From positions 1 through 14,775 of the forward strand of contig DCOU01000116.1 in assembly GCA_002322525.1 (NCBI GenBank): 14,775 nucleotides of DNA, in the 5' to 3' direction. The translations under genes were made by a program, and so were the position numbers. This document shows positions 1-6,280 of the stretch, piece after piece. The stretch is from Candidatus Omnitrophica bacterium UBA1562. Lineage in GTDB: Bacteria; Omnitrophota; Gorgyraeia; Gygaellales; Profunditerraquicolaceae. The notes under the pieces are model-generated. The model saw only the letters and a program-made list of their open reading frames with translations. It was not told the DNA's origin and made no database searches. The stretch's first letter is position 1; the number at the start of each line of letters is the position of its first letter.

Positions 1-22
1 GAGTCAAAAATTAACATAGTAC

Positions 23-67
23 TGTAACTTACTCACACTTTCAGTGTTCGTAAGTTATGTGCTCATT
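23..67 (+). repeat. Palindromic element, copy A (hairpin B only)
   Basis: A hairpin with outer stem TAACTTAC (25-32) and GTAAGTTA (50-57), inner stem ACACT/AGTGT (35-39/43-47) and a 3-nt loop, followed by GCTCATT (61-67) and then the trpD start at 72. It matches copies near 8730, 13320 and, inverted, 1882. The upstream AATTCG box and first hairpin seen in the other copies are absent here. It fills the gap directly before trpD. Confidence 0.8.
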
Positions 68-71
68 GAAT

Positions 72-1082
72 ATGATTCAAGAAGCAATAAAACAGTTATC
101 TCAAAATAAAAATTTAACAGGTGACCAGATGCAGGCGGTCATGGAAGAGATTATGGCTGGTAAGGCAGATACTAGTCAGATAGTTTCTTTTTTAACTGCA
201 TTAAATAAAAAAGGCGAAACAGTGCAAGAGATTACTGCTGCTGCATCTGTTATGCGCAGGCATGTCACCAGAATCTATGTAGATAAAGAGCCGCTCCTGG
301 ATACCTGCGGAACCGGCGGAGATGTTAAGGGGTCATTTAATATCTCAACCGCAGCAGCTTTTGTTGCCAGCGGCGCCGGCATCACTGTTGCTAAACACGG
401 TAATCGTTCTGTATCGAGTTCGTGTGGAAGTGCGGATATATTAGAAGCATGGGGTATAAATATCAATATGACTAAAGAAAAATTAGAAAAATGCCTGAAT
501 GATGTGGGAATAGCTTTTTTGTTTGCACCCAACCTTCATCCGGCAATGAAATATGCTATGCCTGCAAGGAAACAAATGGGAGCCAGGACCGTATTTAATA
601 TTTTAGGACCTCTGACTAATCCTGCAGGAGCAACGCATCAGTTGATGGGTGTTTATGATCGCCATTGGGTAGATACATTAGCAGCGGTATTAGGAAATCT
701 TGGCACAATACATGCGCTGGTTGTGCACAGCGAAGACGGCCTCGATGAGATAGCAACCACAGCTAAGACTTTTGTTTGTGAAGAATATAAGGGTAAATTA
801 AATAGTTATGAAATAGACCCCGAAGACTTCGGGTTTCCTCAAGTTAAACTAGAGGATTTAAAGGGCGGTGCAGTTACCGATAATGTGAAAATAATGCTTG
901 ATGTCTTAAAGGGAAAACCCGGAGCGCACCGGGATATAGTGGTATTAAATTCCGCAGCTGCCATATACGCTGCCGATAAAGCAAAGTCCATAAAGGAAGG
1001 AATAAGATTAGCTTCGCAATCTTTAGATAAAGGAAAGGCATTGGAGAAATTAGAATTGCTGAAAGAATATTCTCTAAAATAA
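72..1082 (+). CDS. trpD: Anthranilate phosphoribosyltransferase
   Basis: Transfers the phosphoribosyl group of PRPP to anthranilate, the second step from chorismate to tryptophan; cytosolic. The 336-residue protein has the usual family length and order: an N-terminal helical domain (about 1-70), then the PRPP-binding GTGGD motif (80-84), FNISTAAAF, and KHGNR (108-112). The family's usual SSKSGSAD reads SSSCGSAD here, a mild change. An in-frame ATG at 57 would add MCSLN, but it lies inside the right arm of a repeated hairpin; MIQEAIKQL from 72 matches the normal N-terminus, so 72 is preferred. No clear Shine-Dalgarno is visible at either start. trpC follows 2 nt after the stop, so the two are surely cotranscribed. 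Function is very secure; the start is moderately so. Confidence 0.96.
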   Translation: MIQEAIKQLSQNKNLTGDQMQAVMEEIMAGKADTSQIVSFLTALNKKGETVQEITAAASVMRRHVTRIYVDKEPLLDTCGTGGDVKGSFNISTAAAFVASGAGITVAKHGNRSVSSSCGSADILEAWGININMTKEKLEKCLNDVGIAFLFAPNLHPAMKYAMPARKQMGARTVFNILGPLTNPAGATHQLMGVYDRHWVDTLAAVLGNLGTIHALVVHSEDGLDEIATTAKTFVCEEYKGKLNSYEIDPEDFGFPQVKLEDLKGGAVTDNVKIMLDVLKGKPGAHRDIVVLNSAAAIYAADKAKSIKEGIRLASQSLDKGKALEKLELLKEYSLK

Positions 1083-1084
1083 GT

Positions 1085-1873
1085 ATGAAAAAAATAGACA
1101 CCTTGAAAGAAATAGTAGCAAAAAAGAAGGAGAAAATACTTTTAGCGAAACAGACTGTTTCAGAAGAAGAGCTAAATTCAAAGATACAGGGTTTGCCACA
1201 GACGCGCCCTTTTATAGAAGCCATAAGTAAACCTAAACAGATCTCTCTCATTGCTGAGATAAAGAAACAATCTCCCTCCCGAGGCATAATCCGACAGGAT
1301 TTTAATCTCAGGGAAATTGCCGCTATTTATCAGGACTGCGCAGTTCAGGCCATATCCGTATTGACTGAAGAGGATTATTTTGACGGGAATATTTCTTACC
1401 TTAATGAGGTCAAGGACTTGGTAGATCGCCCCATTTTGAGAAAAGATTTTATTTTAGAGCCATATCAGGTTTACGAATCACGGTTCTCTGGCGCAGATGC
1501 CATACTTTTGATTGCGGATTTATTATCCAAAGAGAAATTATCAGAGTTGATGCAGTTAGCTGATAGCTTAGGGCTGGATTGTTTAGTGGAAGTCCATGAT
1601 AAAAAGGAATTAAAAAAGGTTTTAAATTTAAAAGCGCCTTTAATAGGAATAAATAACCGTGATTTACACACCTTGGAAGTGGATTTTAAGCTCACAGAGA
1701 AATTATTCCCTTTAATTCCTAAGGATAAAGTTGTGGTTGTTGAGAGCGGCATCAAAAGCTATCAGGATGTTTTATTTTTAAAGATATTAGGCGTGAGTGC
1801 GGTTTTGATTGGCGAGGCCTTTATGGAGGCCGAAGATATAAAGAAGAAAGTGGAAGAATTAATGGGATGGTAA
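1085..1873 (+). CDS. trpC: Indole-3-glycerol phosphate synthase
   Basis: Closes the indole ring of 1-(2-carboxyphenylamino)-1-deoxyribulose-5-phosphate, giving indole-3-glycerol phosphate; a cytosolic TIM barrel. The 262-residue protein is full length. Visible family motifs in order are IAEIKKQSPSRG (catalytic E58 and K60 by alignment with the family), PILRKDFI, VEVHDKKEL, IGINNRDL, VVVESGI and AVLIGEAFM. It starts 2 nt after trpD and has only a weak ribosome binding site, suggesting translational coupling. Its TAA stop touches an inverted copy of the palindromic element found before trpD. Identity is secure. Confidence 0.97.
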   Translation: MKKIDTLKEIVAKKKEKILLAKQTVSEEELNSKIQGLPQTRPFIEAISKPKQISLIAEIKKQSPSRGIIRQDFNLREIAAIYQDCAVQAISVLTEEDYFDGNISYLNEVKDLVDRPILRKDFILEPYQVYESRFSGADAILLIADLLSKEKLSELMQLADSLGLDCLVEVHDKKELKKVLNLKAPLIGINNRDLHTLEVDFKLTEKLFPLIPKDKVVVVESGIKSYQDVLFLKILGVSAVLIGEAFMEAEDIKKKVEELMGW

Positions 1874-1986
1874 ATGAGGCCATAACTTACGGAGCGAAGC
1901 GAACGTAAGTTATATAGCCGAATTTATCCCGACGAGTATGCTAAAATTTTCTTTGAAAATTTTAGCATATCTTACGAGTCGGGATA
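1873..1986 (-). repeat. Composite palindromic element, copy B (inverted)
   Basis: Read on the minus strand this is hairpin A (outer arms TATCCCGAC 1925-1933 and GTCGGGATA 1978-1986; inner perfect 15-bp stem 1937-1951/1955-1969 with a 3-nt loop), then GGGATAAATTCG, then hairpin B (ATAACTTAC 1882-1890 and GTAAGTTAT 1905-1913, flanked by GGC/GCC), ending in CTCATT. It is the same architecture as the copies near 8700 and 13300 but in opposite orientation. Its minus-strand 3' end coincides with the last base of the trpC stop codon. Neither hairpin has a U-tract, so a rho-independent terminator is unlikely. Confidence 0.8.
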
Positions 1987-2014
1987 CTATTATAGGTTGC
2001 AGAAAATTAAGGTT

Positions 2015-2638
2015 ATGGTTAAAGTAAAGATATGCGGTATAACTAATCTGGAGGATGCGCTTAAAATAGCAGAATTGAAACCAGATGCTTTAGGATTTGT
2101 TTTTTATAGGAAAAGTCCAAGATATATCAAACCAGAAAGAGCAAAAGAAATTATTAAACAAATCCCGAAGTTTATTAAGAAAGTGGGAGTCTTTGTTAAT
2201 GACAAAGAGCAGAATATAAAACGCATTGCCAAGGATTTAAAGTTAGATATGCTACAGTTTCATGGGAATGAATCACCGGAATTTTGTGAAAAGTTTAGGG
2301 ATTATAAGATAATTAAGGCATTTAGAGTAAAGGAAAAAATAGATTTTAAAGATATGTTGCATTATAAAACTTCTGCTTATCTTTTTGATACCTTTGTAAA
2401 ATCAAAGATAGGCGGAACAGGTAGGAAGTTCAACTGGGCGTTAGTAAGGCATCTGGGTGGTTTTCATAAGCCAATATTCTTATCCGGCGGGCTTAAAGCT
2501 CAGAATGTCAAAGAGGCAATAAGAAAGGTAAGGCCGGATTGGGTGGATGTTTCCACTTCTGTTGAGATAAAACCCGGGAAGAAAGACTATAATAAGGTAA
2601 AAGAGTTCATTGAAGTAGTTAAGAAAACTGCTCTTTAG
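2015..2638 (+). CDS. trpF: Phosphoribosylanthranilate isomerase
   Basis: Catalyses the Amadori rearrangement of phosphoribosylanthranilate, the step between TrpD and TrpC; a small cytosolic TIM barrel. The 207-residue protein begins MVKVKICGITN, the classic start of the family with the catalytic cysteine (C7), and carries the catalytic aspartate in LFDTF, the GGTGRKFNW loop and the phosphate-binding FLSGGLKAQNV. The frame is open from a TTG at 1997, but the ATG at 2015 places KICGIT correctly. Its ribosome binding site is poor: AAGG lies only 2 nt upstream. It is separated from trpC by a two-hairpin repeat, yet is probably in the same transcript. trpF usually sits beside trpB; here 1.67 kb intervenes. 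Confidence 0.95.
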   Translation: MVKVKICGITNLEDALKIAELKPDALGFVFYRKSPRYIKPERAKEIIKQIPKFIKKVGVFVNDKEQNIKRIAKDLKLDMLQFHGNESPEFCEKFRDYKIIKAFRVKEKIDFKDMLHYKTSAYLFDTFVKSKIGGTGRKFNWALVRHLGGFHKPIFLSGGLKAQNVKEAIRKVRPDWVDVSTSVEIKPGKKDYNKVKEFIEVVKKTAL

Positions 2639-2663
2639 ATATTTTGCTGCGGGATTTGTAGAT

Positions 2664-2692
2664 AGGGTCTGTCCCCGAAGGGGACTGACCCT
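2664..2692. repeat. Short strong hairpin after trpF
   Basis: Arms 2664-2676 and 2680-2692 (AGGGTCTGTCCCC and GGGGACTGACCCT) pair at 12 of 13 positions around a GAA loop. It lies 25 nt after the trpF stop. No T-run follows on either strand, so it looks like an interspersed repeat rather than an intrinsic terminator, although a role in 3'-end stability cannot be excluded. Confidence 0.7.
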
Positions 2693-2702
2693 AAACAATA
2701 TA

Positions 2703-2945
2703 AACGAATCTGTCGATTTTCTCGCTCGTTGAGAAAGTTAAGTTTGCGGGTCCTGCCGAGGCATGTTCTCGCAGCACCGCTCGAAATTCCCCAGCGTGGA
2801 ATTTCTCGCTTCGAGAAAATTCTCGCTCTGCCCGACTTCATAAATAGCAGGGCAACCATGCCCGCTCGAATTTTCTACGTGCTGCTCAAACACGCCTCGT
2901 CACCCGCAAATACTCGATTCTTCAGCAGCCGGCTGAGAATTCGTT
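2703..2945. repeat. Long imperfect inverted-repeat element (243 nt)
   Basis: Matching segments nest around one centre: AACGAAT 2703-2709 with ATTCGTT 2939-2945; GAATC 2706-2710 with GATTC 2916-2920; TTTGCGGGT 2743-2751 with ACCCGCAAA 2902-2910; GAGGC 2758-2762 with GCCTC 2894-2898; GCAGCAC 2771-2777 with GTGCTGC 2879-2885; GAAAATTC 2815-2822 with GAATTTTC 2868-2875. The word TTCTCGC recurs four times. It is more GC-rich than the flanking genes. Open frames exist on both strands but look like no protein family, so it is read as a non-coding, MITE-like or structured-RNA element. Confidence 0.6.
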
Positions 2946-2948
2946 AGG

Positions 2949-2977
2949 TTCATTAGTAACATTATTTTTTATATAAA
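2949..2977 (+). promoter_or_regulatory. Possible weak promoter for the lipoprotein gene
   Basis: TTCATT (2949-2954) and TATAAA (2972-2977) are separated by 17 nt in AT-rich DNA, about 40 nt upstream of the start at 3018. The -10 is good and the -35 poor. The position immediately after the 243-nt palindrome makes an independent promoter plausible. Confidence 0.3.
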
Positions 2978-3017
2978 ATTAGTCTATTTAACTAGCGAGT
3001 AGCAATAGGAGGAGTAA

Positions 3018-3404
3018 ATGCATAGGAAAAATGGTATTTTCTTGTTGTTTCTGTTCTGTATTTTTATTTCTTTAGGTTGTGCTACTACTGGTAAAAAAAT
3101 TGATCAAAATAAAGTTAGTCAGATTAAAGAAGGAGTAACCACTGAACAGGAAGTTATATCTTTGCTTGGTGCGCCATTTATGAGGACCCTTGATTCTAAT
3201 GGGAAGATTATTATGGTTTATCAATATGCGAAAATAAGAAATCGTGCATCAAATTTTATTCCAATAGTAAACATATTGAATGGCGGTATGGATATGCGCC
3301 AACAAATGCTGACGATTCTTATAGGAAAAGAAGAAAAAGTTGAAAAATATACACTAAATGATGCAAATAGCGAAATTAACTCGGGATTACTAAATACGAA
3401 ATAA
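3018..3404 (+). CDS. Small lipoprotein, SmpA/OmlA (BamE)-like
   Basis: A 128-residue secreted lipoprotein. Residues 1-20 form a signal peptide (basic MHRKNG, then a hydrophobic stretch) ending in SLGC, so C21 would be lipidated. The mature part contains IKEGVTTEQEVISLLGAP followed by a short beta segment (GKIIMVYQYA), the pattern of the SmpA/OmlA fold seen in BamE and many outer-membrane lipoproteins. A strong AGGAGG (3007-3012) lies 5 nt before the ATG, unlike the neighbouring trp genes, which have weak sites. It may bind envelope proteins, but nothing ties it to tryptophan synthesis; it sits in the gap that splits the trp locus. The fold assignment is moderate; the lipoprotein call is good. 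Confidence 0.8.
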   Translation: MHRKNGIFLLFLFCIFISLGCATTGKKIDQNKVSQIKEGVTTEQEVISLLGAPFMRTLDSNGKIIMVYQYAKIRNRASNFIPIVNILNGGMDMRQQMLTILIGKEEKVEKYTLNDANSEINSGLLNTK

Positions 3405-3444
3405 TAAGCCAAATTTCACCGCTTAGCTGGAAAGATTTTATCTA

Positions 3445-3636
3445 GAACTCAAGACCGTTTCCGAACGAACGTAAGGAGCGCAGGAGCTCTCTTATGAGGC
3501 GAGACTTCTCCGTGCTTAGCATCTATGAATAACCCCCGCTTCATTTTTAAATATGAGTGGGGGATGGGGGGCTTACAGGAGAAGTTGAGCCGAATGCGAC
3601 GAGCACCGCAGTGAGAGAGGAGACGGGATTGAGTTC
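3445..3636. repeat. Long imperfect inverted-repeat element (about 190 nt)
   Basis: This fills most of the gap between the lipoprotein and zinc-ribbon genes. GAACTCAA (3445-3452) pairs with TTGAGTTC (3629-3636), followed inward by ACCGTTTCC against the 3617-3627 segment with mismatches; ACTTCTCC (3504-3511) pairs with GGAGAAGT (3578-3585); and the apex is CCCCCGCT-CAT (3533-3544) against ATGAGTGGGGG (3553-3563) with one bulge. The arms between are less well matched. No open frame resembles a protein. It shares no clear sequence with the 2703-2945 element. Confidence 0.55.
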
Positions 3637-3663
3637 AGGCGAGAACGAGAAGTCGAGAAAAAT

Positions 3664-4032
3664 ATGAAAAAGTGCCCCTATTGCGCGGAAGAGATACAGG
3701 ATGAGGCGATAAAGTGCCGGTTTTGCGGTGAGTTCCTTAAGAAAAAGAAAAAATGGAGGAACTGCCTTTTTGGTTGCTTTATCGCATTTATTGTATACAT
3801 TTTATTGAGCATCGGATTCCTGTATTTTATTTTTCTCGTTCCGAAGTTAATTTTTAGTAAATTGTTTTTCGGAAGCTTTCAGTTACATCCTTATCAGTAT
3901 CCGCCGTCTACAGGCGGCGGCATAGAAGGATTTTTAAGAGATTTTGCTGAGGGCTTTAGGCAGTTTTGGGAGAGGATTAAGGATTTTTTACATCTTGGTC
4001 CGCGAAGTTATAAGATTACATTTTGGATGTAA
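3664..4032 (+). CDS. Small zinc-ribbon membrane protein
   Basis: A 122-residue protein of unknown function. Residues 4-21 carry two CxxC pairs (CPYC at 4-7 and CRFC at 18-21) in the common pattern KKCPYCAEEI-DEAIKCRFCGEFL, a short zinc ribbon often attached to membrane proteins. A lysine-rich stretch (25-30) precedes a hydrophobic region at about 33-64 that could make one long or two short membrane segments; by the positive-inside rule the zinc ribbon should be cytoplasmic. The C-terminal part is aromatic-rich and partly amphipathic. No good Shine-Dalgarno is seen. It lies in the insertion between trpF and trpB with its own 3' promoter region for trpBA behind it. No function should be assigned. 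Confidence 0.75.
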   Translation: MKKCPYCAEEIQDEAIKCRFCGEFLKKKKKWRNCLFGCFIAFIVYILLSIGFLYFIFLVPKLIFSKLFFGSFQLHPYQYPPSTGGGIEGFLRDFAEGFRQFWERIKDFLHLGPRSYKITFWM

Positions 4033-4059
4033 AGTTTTATGGTTATAGATCTATTTAAA

Positions 4060-4088
4060 TTGACGGGTTTTTATTTTTAACCTATAAT
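4060..4088 (+). promoter_or_regulatory. Promoter of trpBA
   Basis: TTGACG (4060-4065) and TATAAT (4083-4088) are separated by exactly 17 nt, a near-consensus housekeeping promoter. Transcription would begin near 4095, leaving a leader of about 210 nt before trpB. The spacer itself contains GGTT...AACC arms. Confidence 0.75.
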
Positions 4089-4100
4089 GCCTTGTAACTT

Positions 4101-4211
4101 AAATAAGGATTGCATTGATTACACAGATTTCAAAAGCAGATTACACAGATTACCGACCTAAAATTTATCTGTGAAATCTAATCCTTAATCTGTGAAATCA
4201 TACCTTTATTT
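4101..4211. repeat. Hairpin built from ACACAGATT words
   Basis: The left arm carries GATTACACAGATT twice (from 4117 and 4139); the right arm carries ATCTGTGAAATC twice (4157-4200). The base is closed by AAATAAGG (4101-4108) against CCTTTATTT (4203-4211) with one bulge. Each arm is thus a tandem of a short word and the arms are mutually complementary. A related element lies at 13151-13238. It falls inside the trpB leader. Confidence 0.7.
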
Positions 4212-4250
4212 AATTGACAGAGCACTATAATAGCGCAGATTACAGAGAGG

Positions 4251-4303
4251 TTTACCCCGTTAGAAATAATAATCTAACAGGGGTAAAAAATTTCTAACGG
4301 GGT
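4251..4303 (+). promoter_or_regulatory. Alternative hairpins over the trpB ribosome binding site
   Basis: Three copies of a 16-mer close to TTTCTAACGGGGTAAA occur: inverted at 4251-4266, direct at 4273-4287 (one inserted base) and direct at 4291-4306. The inverted copy can pair with the first direct copy (14 pairs, 8-nt loop) or with the second (13 perfect pairs, 4254-4266 with 4291-4303), but not with both at once. The second pairing buries GGGGTG (4299-4304), the probable trpB ribosome binding site. This has the form of a translational on/off switch; the signal, if any, is not visible. No T-box motif or leader peptide with Trp codons was found. Confidence 0.5.
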
Positions 4304-4307
4304 GAAT

Positions 4308-5489
4308 ATGTTACCGGATAAAAAAGGTCATTTTAATGGTTTTGGTGGCAGGTTTGTGCCTGAAACGCTCATTTATGCCCTCGACGAGTTAGAAAAAGAG
4401 TATAAAAAGGCACGCCACGATAAAAAATTTATTCAAGAACTTAATTATTACCTCAAGGAATATGCCGGCCGGCCTACGCCGCTATATCTTGCCCATAACT
4501 TAAGCAGGTATTTAGGTATAAATAAGATTTATCTTAAAAGAGAAGACCTGCTGCACACAGGTGCGCACAAGATAAATAATACTTTGGGCCAGGTGCTGCT
4601 CGCGCTTCGGATGAAGAAGGAGCGTATTATTGCCGAAACCGGTGCAGGCCAACACGGGGTAGCCACAGCCACAGTAGCGGCAATGTTTGGACTTGAATGC
4701 GATATCTATATGGGCGAGGAAGATATCGCAAGACAAAGATTAAATGTCTTTCGGATGAAACTTCTGGGTACAAGAGTAATACCGGTTACCAGCGGCTCAA
4801 AGACATTAAAGGATGCTACTACCGAAGCATTAAGGGACTGGGTAACCAATGTGCGCACTACACATTATATTATTGGCTCTGTAGTCGGGCCACATCCATA
4901 TCCGATGATAGTCAGAAATTTTCAATCAATACTCGGCCGCGAGGCAAAACAAGAGATTCTAAAAAAAGAAAATAGGTTGCCTGACTATCTCGTAGCTTGC
5001 GTAGGCGGTGGCAGTAATGCTATGGGTTTATTCCATCCCTTCTTTAAGGACAAAAAGGTAAAATTTATTGGCGTGGAAGCAGCTGGTTTGGGCCTGGCTT
5101 CAGGAAAACACGCTGCTACTCTGGTAGGAGGCAGACCCGGTATTTTACACGGTTCTAAATCCGACCTTTTAGAAGATGAGTTTGGCCAGGTAAAAATTGC
5201 CCACTCTATTGCTGCAGGCCTTGATTATCCGGGCGTTGGGCCGGAGCACGCCTATTATAAGAAGATAGGCAGGGCAAGTTACGTGGCAGTGAGTGATAAA
5301 GAGGCCTTGGAAGGTTTTAAGTTATTGTCTGAGATAGAAGGAATAATCCCGGCTTTGGAGCCTGCGCATGCCATATTCTACTTAACCAAGATGGCCAAAA
5401 AGATTAATAAAGATTCTATTATTATTCTTTGCCTTTCCGGCAGAGGGGACAAGGACTTGGATATTGTAGTGAAGAGTTTAAGACTATGA
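4308..5489 (+). CDS. trpB: Tryptophan synthase beta chain
   Basis: PLP enzyme that condenses indole with serine to make tryptophan, working with TrpA in the alpha2-beta2 complex. The 393-residue protein is the standard TrpB1 type. Motifs in order are GHFNGFGGRFVPETL, GRPTPLY, KREDLLHTGAHKINN with the PLP lysine K88, ETGAGQHGVATA, the phosphate-binding VGGGSNAMGLF, the EPAHAI segment and LSGRGDKDL. A GTG at 4302 would add two residues, but the SD-like GGGGTG (4299-4304) overlaps it and sits correctly for the ATG at 4308. trpA overlaps by 4 nt. The gene has its own promoter (4060-4088) and a structured leader, so it need not depend on trpDCF transcription. Confidence 0.97.
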   Translation: MLPDKKGHFNGFGGRFVPETLIYALDELEKEYKKARHDKKFIQELNYYLKEYAGRPTPLYLAHNLSRYLGINKIYLKREDLLHTGAHKINNTLGQVLLALRMKKERIIAETGAGQHGVATATVAAMFGLECDIYMGEEDIARQRLNVFRMKLLGTRVIPVTSGSKTLKDATTEALRDWVTNVRTTHYIIGSVVGPHPYPMIVRNFQSILGREAKQEILKKENRLPDYLVACVGGGSNAMGLFHPFFKDKKVKFIGVEAAGLGLASGKHAATLVGGRPGILHGSKSDLLEDEFGQVKIAHSIAAGLDYPGVGPEHAYYKKIGRASYVAVSDKEALEGFKLLSEIEGIIPALEPAHAIFYLTKMAKKINKDSIIILCLSGRGDKDLDIVVKSLRL

Positions 5490-6271
5490 GTCTCATTGAC
5501 CAGAAATTTCAAGCATTAAAAAGAGAGAATAAAAAGGCATTTATTGCCTTTATAACTTGCGGTTATCCCAACCTCAATATTACAAAAAAACTAATATTGG
5601 AATTTGCTAAGATTGGTGTGGATATTATAGAGCTGGGTGTTCCTTTTTCCGATCCTCTTGCTGACGGCCCGATAATCCAGGCAGCCTCAAAGGCAGCGCT
5701 GGATAAACAAGTCCATCTTAAGGATATATTGCGTTTAGTAAAAAAGGCCCGCAGGTCAACCGATATCCCTATCTGCCTGATGACTTATTATAATCCGATA
5801 TTCTGTTTCGGCGAGGAGAAATTTGCCAGGGAAGCAGCTCTAGCGGGGGTTGACGGCGTAATTATACCTGACTTGCCTCCTGAGGAAGCGCGCTCGTTTA
5901 TAAAACAGGCAGCCGCAAATAATATAGATACTATATTTTTGCTTGCCCCTACTTCGACCAATGAACGGATAAAATTAATCTCCCGAGTATCAAAAGGGTT
6001 TATTTACTATGTTTCTTTAACCGGAGTCACCGGCCCGCGTGCAAAGTTGCCTTCGGATATTACCGGGCATATAAAATTAATCAAAAAAAATACCGCTAAG
6101 CCGGTTTGTGTGGGGTTTGGCATATCGAACAATAAACAGGTTGAAGAGATTAATAAAATCGCAGACGGAGTAATCGTGGGCAGCTCTATCGTTAAAAAAA
6201 TCAAAGATAATATCGGTAAACCCGGCTTGGTAAACAAGGTAACCAATTTTGTTTGGAGTTTGAAAAAATGA
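5486..6271 (+). CDS. trpA: Tryptophan synthase alpha chain
   Basis: Cleaves indole-3-glycerol phosphate to indole and glyceraldehyde-3-phosphate and passes indole to TrpB through the tunnel of the complex. The 261-residue TIM barrel has both catalytic acids at the classical positions, E49 (IIELGVPFSD) and D60 (PLADGP), then LMTYYNPI, IIPDLPPEE, LLAPTSTNERI, YVSLTGVTG and VCVGFGIS. The ATG at 5486 overlaps the trpB stop in an ATGA, the usual sign of translational coupling that keeps the two subunits in balance. The frame is open further upstream inside trpB, but that region reads as shadow. Identity is secure. Confidence 0.97.
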   Translation: MSLIDQKFQALKRENKKAFIAFITCGYPNLNITKKLILEFAKIGVDIIELGVPFSDPLADGPIIQAASKAALDKQVHLKDILRLVKKARRSTDIPICLMTYYNPIFCFGEEKFAREAALAGVDGVIIPDLPPEEARSFIKQAAANNIDTIFLLAPTSTNERIKLISRVSKGFIYYVSLTGVTGPRAKLPSDITGHIKLIKKNTAKPVCVGFGISNNKQVEEINKIADGVIVGSSIVKKIKDNIGKPGLVNKVTNFVWSLKK

Positions 6272-6280
6272 GGCCAGGCA

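Noticed and set aside
2664..2692. Intrinsic terminator after trpF
   Set aside because: The stem is strong but no T-tract follows on either strand.
2635..2947. Open frames of 72-74 codons on both strands after trpF
   Set aside because: They lie on an imperfect palindrome, have no ribosome binding site and show no protein family pattern; open frames are expected by chance on both strands of such a region.
3461..3485. Words GAACGTAAG and GGAGCG shared between the 3445-3636 element and the loop of copy B
   Set aside because: The words are short and in swapped order; not enough to claim a common origin.
3901..3920. CCGCCG/CGGCGG hairpin inside the zinc-ribbon gene
   Set aside because: Short, codes for PPSTGGG, and has no second copy with the same arms; chance is sufficient.
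4213..4231. Perfect TTGACA (4213-4218) and perfect TATAAT (4226-4231) upstream of trpB
   Set aside because: They are only 7 nt apart, so they cannot form one promoter; neither has a good partner at 16-18 nt. The pair at 4060-4088 is correctly spaced.
4095..4307. T-box, Trp leader peptide or TRAP site in the trpB leader
   Set aside because: No T-box sequence, no short frame with adjacent TGG codons and no regularly spaced GAG/TAG repeats were seen.
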